From NCBI RefSeq assembly GCF_049674955.1, contig NZ_CP187232.1, positions 1,798,001 to 1,862,000 of the forward strand: 64,000 bases of DNA. The letters are read 5' to 3'. Positions 59,814 through 64,000 of this stretch are shown here, piece by piece. The position numbers and the translations under genes are program-made. The stretch's first letter is position 1; the number at the start of each line of letters is the position of its first letter. The notes beneath the pieces were generated by a model. The model was not told where the DNA came from, did not search any database, and was given only the letters and a program-made list of their open reading frames with translations. The DNA comes from Sphaerisporangium viridialbum. GTDB lineage: Bacteria; Actinomycetota; Actinomycetes; Streptosporangiales; Streptosporangiaceae.

Positions 59814-61460
59814 CTAGGAGATCGTGACGCGGAGGATCTGGTCCGAGCCGGGGCCGGCGCCGCCGTTGTTGTCGGCGTTCGTGGTCGACAGCCAGAGCTG
59901 GTCGCCGCCCGGCACCTTGGTGACGGTCCGCAGGCGCCCGTAAGTGCCGACGTAGTAGGCGGTGGGGGTGCCGACGGCCTCGGTGTCGCCGTTGATCGGG
60001 ATCCTCCAGAGGCGCTCGCCTCGCAGGGCCGCCATGTAGACCACGTTGCGGACGATCGCGATGCCGCTCGGAGAGGCGGTGGACACCGGCCACGTCGCCT
60101 TGGGGTTGGTCATCCCCGAGACGCCGCAGGTGCCCTCGCAGGTGGGCCAGCCGTAGTTGGCACCGGGTTTGATCAGGTTGAGCTCGTCGACGTAGTTGTC
60201 GCCGAACTCCGCCTCCCAGAGCCGGCCGTTGCGGTCGAAGGCCAGGCCCTGCGGGTTGCGGTGCCCGTAGGAGTAGACCAGCGTGCCGAAGGGGTTGCCG
60301 GGGGCGGGCGCTCCGGTGGTGGTCATCCTGAGGATCTTGCCGTTGAGCGAGTTCCTGTCCTGGGCCAGGCTGGAGGTCTGCGCGTCGCCGGTGGAGGCGT
60401 AGAGGTAGCCGTCGGGGCCGAAGGCCAGGCGGCCGCCGTTGTGGTAGCGGTTCTTCTTGATCCCCTGCACCAGGATCGTGTAGCCGGTCAGGGTCGTGCC
60501 GTTGTAGGTCATCCGGACGACGCGGTTGCCCTCAGAGGCCGTGTGCATGAAGTAGACGTAGTGGTTGCTCGCCCAGGCCGGGTCGACCGCCACTCCGAGC
60601 AGGCCGCCCTCGCCATCGGTGGTGACCGTGTTCGGCACCGTGCCGACCTGCGTGCGCGCCCCGGCGGGCGTGACCTTGAAGACCTTGAACGTGTCCCGCT
60701 CGGTCACCAGGGCCGTCCGCCCGTCCGGCATCCAGTAGGTGCCCCAGGGGATCGACCAGCCGGTGGAGATGGTGGTGATCCCGGAGGGGGTGCCCCCGTC
60801 GCCCGCGCACGACGTCGTGGTGAACGTCACCGGGTTGCTGGGCGCCGAGACGTTCTGCGCGGCGTCCTTGGCGACCACGGTCAGCTTGTACGGACTGCTG
60901 CACGCCAGGCCGGTGACGGTGACGGAGGTGGCCGGCGGGGTGCCGGTCACGGTGGCGTAGACGTTGGAACCGCTCCTGACCTCGTACGCGGTGACGCCGG
61001 TGTTGCCGGTGGAGGCAGTCCAGGACAGGCGCGCGCTGGTGGAGGCCACGCTGGAGGAGCCGAGCCGAGAGGGTGCCGTCGGAGCCCGGGTGTCCGAGCT
61101 GGACCGCGTGGTGCAGACGGCCTGGGCGCTGCTCGGCGACACGTTGCCGGCCGCGTCACGGGCGAACACCGACAGGCGGTACCGGGTGGCGGGGGACAGC
61201 CCGGTCAGCGCCTTGGAGGTGGCGTTTCCCGGGGCCTCGCCCAGCTTGTTGCCGTCGTTGTAGATGTCGTACGCGGCGACGCCCACGTCGTCGGTCGAGG
61301 CGCCCCACGACAGCGTCAGGCCAGTGGGGGTGATGGCCGAGCACGACGGCCGGCCCGGCGTGGTCGGCGTCTGAGGCGGCGCGGCGGCCGTTACCAGCAG
61401 CCCGGCGAGTACGGCGGCGACGCGGCCGAAGCCGCGTAACCGTCGGTTCCGTGTGCGCAT
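59814..61460 (-). CDS. Secreted PQQ-dependent sugar dehydrogenase with two FN3 domains
   Basis: A 548-residue exported protein. Signal peptide about 1-28, two fibronectin-III domains (about 31-118 and 125-216), then a six-bladed propeller of the glucose/sorbosone dehydrogenase (GSDH/AA12-like) family from about 225. The signature YSYGHRNPQGLAF and GEGGLLGVAVDP, RYHNGGRLAFGPDGYLY are present. Such enzymes oxidise sugars, can pass electrons to LPMO-type partners, and fit the cellulase region. ATG 61460 follows AGGAGG. The 5' leader (61461-61640) is long with inverted repeats such as TCGCCG-ATG-CGGCGA; no riboswitch class was recognised. Confidence 0.88.
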   Translation of the reverse strand: MRTRNRRLRGFGRVAAVLAGLLVTAAAPPQTPTTPGRPSCSAITPTGLTLSWGASTDDVGVAAYDIYNDGNKLGEAPGNATSKALTGLSPATRYRLSVFARDAAGNVSPSSAQAVCTTRSSSDTRAPTAPSRLGSSSVASTSARLSWTASTGNTGVTAYEVRSGSNVYATVTGTPPATSVTVTGLACSSPYKLTVVAKDAAQNVSAPSNPVTFTTTSCAGDGGTPSGITTISTGWSIPWGTYWMPDGRTALVTERDTFKVFKVTPAGARTQVGTVPNTVTTDGEGGLLGVAVDPAWASNHYVYFMHTASEGNRVVRMTYNGTTLTGYTILVQGIKKNRYHNGGRLAFGPDGYLYASTGDAQTSSLAQDRNSLNGKILRMTTTGAPAPGNPFGTLVYSYGHRNPQGLAFDRNGRLWEAEFGDNYVDELNLIKPGANYGWPTCEGTCGVSGMTNPKATWPVSTASPSGIAIVRNVVYMAALRGERLWRIPINGDTEAVGTPTAYYVGTYGRLRTVTKVPGGDQLWLSTTNADNNGGAGPGSDQILRVTIS

Positions 61461-61679
61461 GAGTCCTCCTAGATCACCGAAAGGCTGGATCTATCGGGCC
61501 TGCCAACCCGCAGGTCACATCGCGGGTCTCGCCGATGCGGCGACGCGGCAGGGGCGGAACGCACCCATGGTCACCCAGAAGAGGTGGATTCGTAAAGGTT
61601 CTTGCCGAAAAGACACCGGGGCTATGCCGGAGCTATAGCAGACCGGTGGCAGCGGCTCGCCGGGACGTCCAGGAGGCAC

Positions 61680-61712
61680 CGCGGGGGCGGTCACCAGGGG
61701 TGTGCCCCCGCG
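61680..61712 (-). terminator. Hairpin terminator after mscL
   Basis: A perfect 9-bp stem, CGCGGGGGC/GCCCCCGCG, with a 15-nt loop, 19 bp after the mscL stop on the minus strand. Confidence 0.65.
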
Positions 61713-61731
61713 AAGTGCCGGTGGCCCCGGG

Positions 61732-62160
61732 TCAGGCGGGCGGCCGGTCGCCGGCCGGAACCGCGGTGAGCTCGACGGTGCAGAAGGCGCAGCGGCGGGC
61801 GTCGATCGGGATGTCGCTCAGGCACTCGGGGCACTGCTTCTCGGTCGCCTGCTTGTCGCGGTCGAAGAAGCCGATCAGCCGCGTCATCGGCATGACCACC
61901 AGCCAGTAGATCACCGCGGCGATGATGAGGAAGGTCAGCAGGTGATTGATGAAGTCGCCGTACTTGAACTCAGAACCGTTGAGCTTGAAGGAGTACTGCG
62001 AGAAGTCGGGCTGCCTGCCGCCGGTGATCGCGCCGATCAGTGGTGTCACCAGGTCGGCCACCAGCGCCTGGACCAGCCCGCTGAAGGTGGCGCCGACGAC
62101 GACCGCGACGGCGAGCTCCACCAGATTGCCGCGCATCAAGAACTTCTTGAATCCGCCCAT
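61732..62160 (-). CDS. mscL: Large-conductance mechanosensitive channel with C-terminal Cys4 motif
   Basis: A 142-residue MscL. The N-terminal amphipathic MGGFKKFLMRGN is followed by TM1 (NLVELAVAVVVGATFSGLV), the loop, TM2 (about 70-95, NHLLTFLIIAAVIYW) and a cytoplasmic tail. It opens under membrane tension to release solutes during osmotic downshift. The tail carries C110xxC113 and C124xxC127, a zinc-ribbon-like pair seen in some actinobacterial MscL and absent from E. coli. ATG 62160 follows GGAGG. Monocistronic with its own terminator. Confidence 0.95.
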   Translation of the reverse strand: MGGFKKFLMRGNLVELAVAVVVGATFSGLVQALVADLVTPLIGAITGGRQPDFSQYSFKLNGSEFKYGDFINHLLTFLIIAAVIYWLVVMPMTRLIGFFDRDKQATEKQCPECLSDIPIDARRCAFCTVELTAVPAGDRPPA

Positions 62161-62267
62161 CTGCGTATCCTCCGGGGGAATGTTGCAAGGGGAAAGGTCT
62201 CCGGCTACCCATACGTTCCTCCGCAAACCCGGCCGAGGTAGAAGAGGCGCGGGCGCTCGCGGCATGC

Positions 62268-62489
62268 TCAGCGGCTGTCGGTCACAAGCCGGTCGAGGTC
62301 GAACCGCCCCTCTTTGGCGGCCTCGATGAAGGACTCCCACTCGGTGCCGGAGTAGACGAGGATCGGGCTTCCGTCATCCTTGCCGTCACGCACGCCGATC
62401 CACCCGTCGTCGTACGCCACCTCGACACAACTGCCGTTGTTGCAAGCCGCGTACCACGTCACCCCATGGAACGCAGGTTCGCCTGACAT
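62268..62489 (-). CDS. DUF397 domain protein
   Basis: A 73-residue protein with the DUF397 pattern WYAACNNGSCVEVAYDDG ... VRDGKDDGSPILVYSGTEWE. In actinomycetes DUF397 genes (related to Streptomyces BldB-associated pairs) usually sit beside a helix-turn-helix regulator with a DUF5753 domain. Here such a regulator lies about 1.2 kb away at the window end. ATG 62489 follows GGGAGG. Function is not settled; toxin-antitoxin-like pairing has been proposed. Confidence 0.9.
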   Translation of the reverse strand: MSGEPAFHGVTWYAACNNGSCVEVAYDDGWIGVRDGKDDGSPILVYSGTEWESFIEAAKEGRFDLDRLVTDSR

Positions 62490-63080
62490 GCGCCTCCCTC
62501 TCCATGAAACCTTCGCCGTATTTCCGCTCAGGGCATTGCGCTCGGCGAAATTATAGTTGATCGCCGCTCGGAAAAACGGTGCCGTCACGCTGGTGTTCCA
62601 GGCGTCCGAGCGAGTGATGTGACCATTGGGGTCAATAACCATCCCAGATGCGACGGCCATCTCCCCTGATCCGCTCCCCGCGGCGGGGCCGGGCATGGCG
62701 AACGGGCTTCGCGGGCGGCCGGGGGGTACGAATGGCGAGAATGCCGGAAATAACTTGAAGAATCGCGTTAAGCCAGGTCATGATGGGCCGGTGGGCGCGG
62801 CGGCGGACTTCGAAAACGGCGCCGGTAGAGCTGTCCGGCGCCGCCTGCTCGCCCGCGTTTCATCTGGATTCCACTGTCACGCATCATATTGGGAGCGGTG
62901 CTCCCGCGGGCCTGCCCGACGCTCGTAACGTCCGGGCCTTTCCGCGACCGTCGGCCTTTAGGTGAAGGATCTGGTTGCTTTCTCAGCGGCCGGAGCGCCG
63001 ATGCCGGCGTCCTCGGTCGCACTGTCTCTCACCGGATCCGCCGGGGCCCGAAAGCGGGCCGCGAAGCGGGGGTCTCCGGA
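62490..63080. other. 591-bp gap between two DUF397 genes
   Basis: Several short frames cross this stretch but none shows consistent codon structure or a ribosome-binding site. A small hairpin, GGCCCG-AAAG-CGGGCC (63045-63060), lies 20 bp after the second DUF397 stop and may terminate it. GGGAGC-GGT-GCTCCC (62891-62905) resembles split CelR half-sites. Nothing else recognised. Confidence 0.35.
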
Positions 63081-63293
63081 TCAGATATCGAATTCGCCGG
63101 CCTTGACGCCGCGCACGAAGGTGCGGAACTCGTCGAGGGTGAATTCGAGGACGGGGCTGTTGCCGTCCTTGTTGTCGCGGATCCCGACGCCGCCGTGCGG
63201 AAGCTCGGCGACCTCCACGCAGGTTCCGTTGTTACATCCGCTTGCGGTCCGCCACTGCGGGCCGGAATACCCGAAAGGGTGATGCGACGTCAT
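63081..63293 (-). CDS. DUF397 domain protein, second copy
   Basis: A 70-residue DUF397 protein: WRTASGCNNGTCVEVAEL, GVGIRDNKDGNSPVLEF and EFRTFVRGVKAGEFDI. It is a paralogue of 62268-62489 with the core CNNGxCVEVA in common. ATG 63293 follows AGGAGAG. It lies downstream, on the same strand, of the DUF5753-type regulator, the usual arrangement. Confidence 0.9.
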   Translation of the reverse strand: MTSHHPFGYSGPQWRTASGCNNGTCVEVAELPHGGVGIRDNKDGNSPVLEFTLDEFRTFVRGVKAGEFDI

Positions 63294-63702
63294 CGTCTCT
63301 CCTGAGGTCACTGAGGATCCCTCGCCGTGCGTCCATCCGGACGATGGCGTCCCCCGGACGGGCGCGACCGACTTGATCGGGCCGGATAAATAGGCATGAG
63401 CCCCCGCTGAGACCTGGCCGTGGAAGGGCAGGCTCTCTGCTTGCGGGGGCTCCTGGTGATCATTTATCGCAGCTACTGGGGACATGTCAACACGATCAAG
63501 GGGTTGAGCTGGTCGAAGTTGGAGAGATCTGTATTTACTCGGGAGCTTCCTCCCGTAGTTCCCATAGCTACATGTCCGATATGGGCGAATAGTCCGAAGT
63601 GTCGTTGCGGTACCCGTTCGAACATGATGCGTGGTTTGGCCTGTATGGGGTATAGCGCGGCAAAAGGGGGAGAGGCTCCCACCGTGCGCCGGGCCCCACC
63701 CG
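63294..63702. other. 409-bp gap between regulator and DUF397 gene
   Basis: Perfect 10-bp arms GAGCCCCCGC (63398-63407) and GCGGGGGCTC (63443-63452) form a long-loop hairpin that could terminate the regulator transcript. The stretch 63480-63700 is AT-richer than the surroundings. No gene was accepted. Confidence 0.4.
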
Positions 63703-64000
63703 CTACGGCGCGTACCGCGTGCGCATGTCGGCGATCAGGGAAACCGAGTCGCGCGGATTCAGCGCCGCGGCCCGCAGGTGGGTGATGACCTCGCGGAAGC
63801 GCTCCAGCTCGCGCGGCTTCTCGAGATAGAAATCGCCCATCAAAGACTCGACATAAACGGTGTCCGGAACCATGTTGTCGGGGAATTCCAGAAGGATGAA
63901 CATGCTGTCGAAGCCGATGTGCGCCCCGACCGTGAAGGGAATCACCTGGATGATCACATGGGGAAGGCCGGAGAGCTCGATGACGCGTTCAAGCTGGGCG
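63703..64000 (-). CDS. DUF5753-type helix-turn-helix regulator, C-terminal part (partial)
   Basis: The reading frame runs off the window edge. The visible 98 residues read AQLERVIELSGLPHVIIQVI ... PFTVGAHIGFDSMFILLEF, VYVESLMGDFYLEKPREL and a final RDSVSLIADMRTRYAP. This is the C-terminal DUF5753 domain of the abundant Scr1/XRE-type regulators of Streptomyces and relatives; the HTH would lie outside. Such genes are typically followed by a DUF397 gene, as here. Confidence 0.85.
   Translation of the reverse strand, partial: AQLERVIELSGLPHVIIQVIPFTVGAHIGFDSMFILLEFPDNMVPDTVYVESLMGDFYLEKPRELERFREVITHLRAAALNPRDSVSLIADMRTRYAP

Noticed and set aside
34988..61460. Secondary-metabolite gene cluster
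   Set aside because: No PKS, NRPS, terpene or RiPP core genes; the region is explained by polysaccharide degradation.
61461..61680. Riboswitch (cyclic di-AMP or cobalamin) in the leader of the sugar dehydrogenase
   Set aside because: The leader is long and structured, but none of the conserved core motifs of these classes could be found by eye.
62891..62905. Additional CelR operator
   Set aside because: GGGAGC-GGT-GCTCCC has three extra central bases compared with the 14-bp operator, which should misplace the half-sites.

Overview
The window is GC-rich (about 70%) actinomycete chromosome. GTG and TTG starts are common, third codon positions are mostly G/C, and several family markers fit a filamentous actinomycete: DUF397 proteins with a DUF5753-type regulator, DUF5988, a DUF6158-like protein, CBM2-tagged cellulases and a CelR/CebR-type LacI regulator. 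Family content suggests the Streptosporangiales (Nonomuraea/Streptosporangium-like). That placement is inference, not a sequence match. There are no rRNA or tRNA genes, no CRISPR array and no prophage.

Layout. 1-12 kb: start of an ABC ATPase, two GT39-type membrane glycosyltransferases, an acyl-CoA carboxylase beta subunit with a small DUF5988 partner, a secreted GH92 alpha-mannosidase, a GNAT acetyltransferase, an alpha/beta hydrolase and a PfkB sugar kinase. 12-14 kb: a TrkH/TrkA potassium uptake pair. 14-20 kb: D-amino-acid metabolism (RidA, a D-serine-dehydratase-like PLP enzyme, D-aminoacylase) around a PPOX-flavohaemoglobin pair. 20-25 kb: an RDD protein facing a MarR regulator, then a DNA N6-adenine methylase and Ser/Thr kinase operon facing a PP2C phosphatase. 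25-28.6 kb: a lipid kinase, YihY protein and two PAP2 phosphatases, probably one operon for membrane lipid phosphates. 28.6-31.8 kb: kdpDE without kdpFABC. 31.8-32.6 kb: remains of recQ interrupted by what looks like an IS200/IS605-type relic. 32.6-34.8 kb: two bacterial-PH-domain membrane proteins. 37.5-45.4 kb: a giant P-type ATPase with a degenerate N-terminal half, an NlpC/P60 hydrolase, a SpoIIE-type phosphatase and a third polytopic glycosyltransferase-like protein.

35-61.5 kb holds a cellulose-degradation region: GH3-CBM2 beta-glucosidase, GH9-CBM3-CBM2 endoglucanase, CBM2-Ig-GH48 exocellulase, GH5-CBM2 endoglucanase, a CelR-like LacI repressor followed by a membrane Ser/Thr kinase, and a secreted FN3-PQQ sugar dehydrogenase. 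Four copies of the CelR/CebR operator (TGGGAGCGCTCCCA or one mismatch) lie upstream of GH48 (two), GH5 and the repressor gene itself, so the regulon can be read directly from the DNA. Three consecutive similar hairpins separate GH48 from GH9. A secreted ice-binding-domain protein with an unusual histidine-rich tail sits inside the region. The last 4 kb carries mscL with a Cys4 tail, two DUF397 genes and the end of a DUF5753-type regulator that continues past the window.

The most unusual signals are: the orphan methylase/kinase/PP2C locus, which superficially recalls Pgl phage-defence logic; the triple hairpin between the cellulase genes; the recQ wreck with its transposon relic; the kinase co-directional with celR; the duplicated gene-end and gene-fragment scars at 1951-2032 and 9072-9133; and a 42-codon reading frame before the SpoIIE-type gene, which may itself start at CTG.
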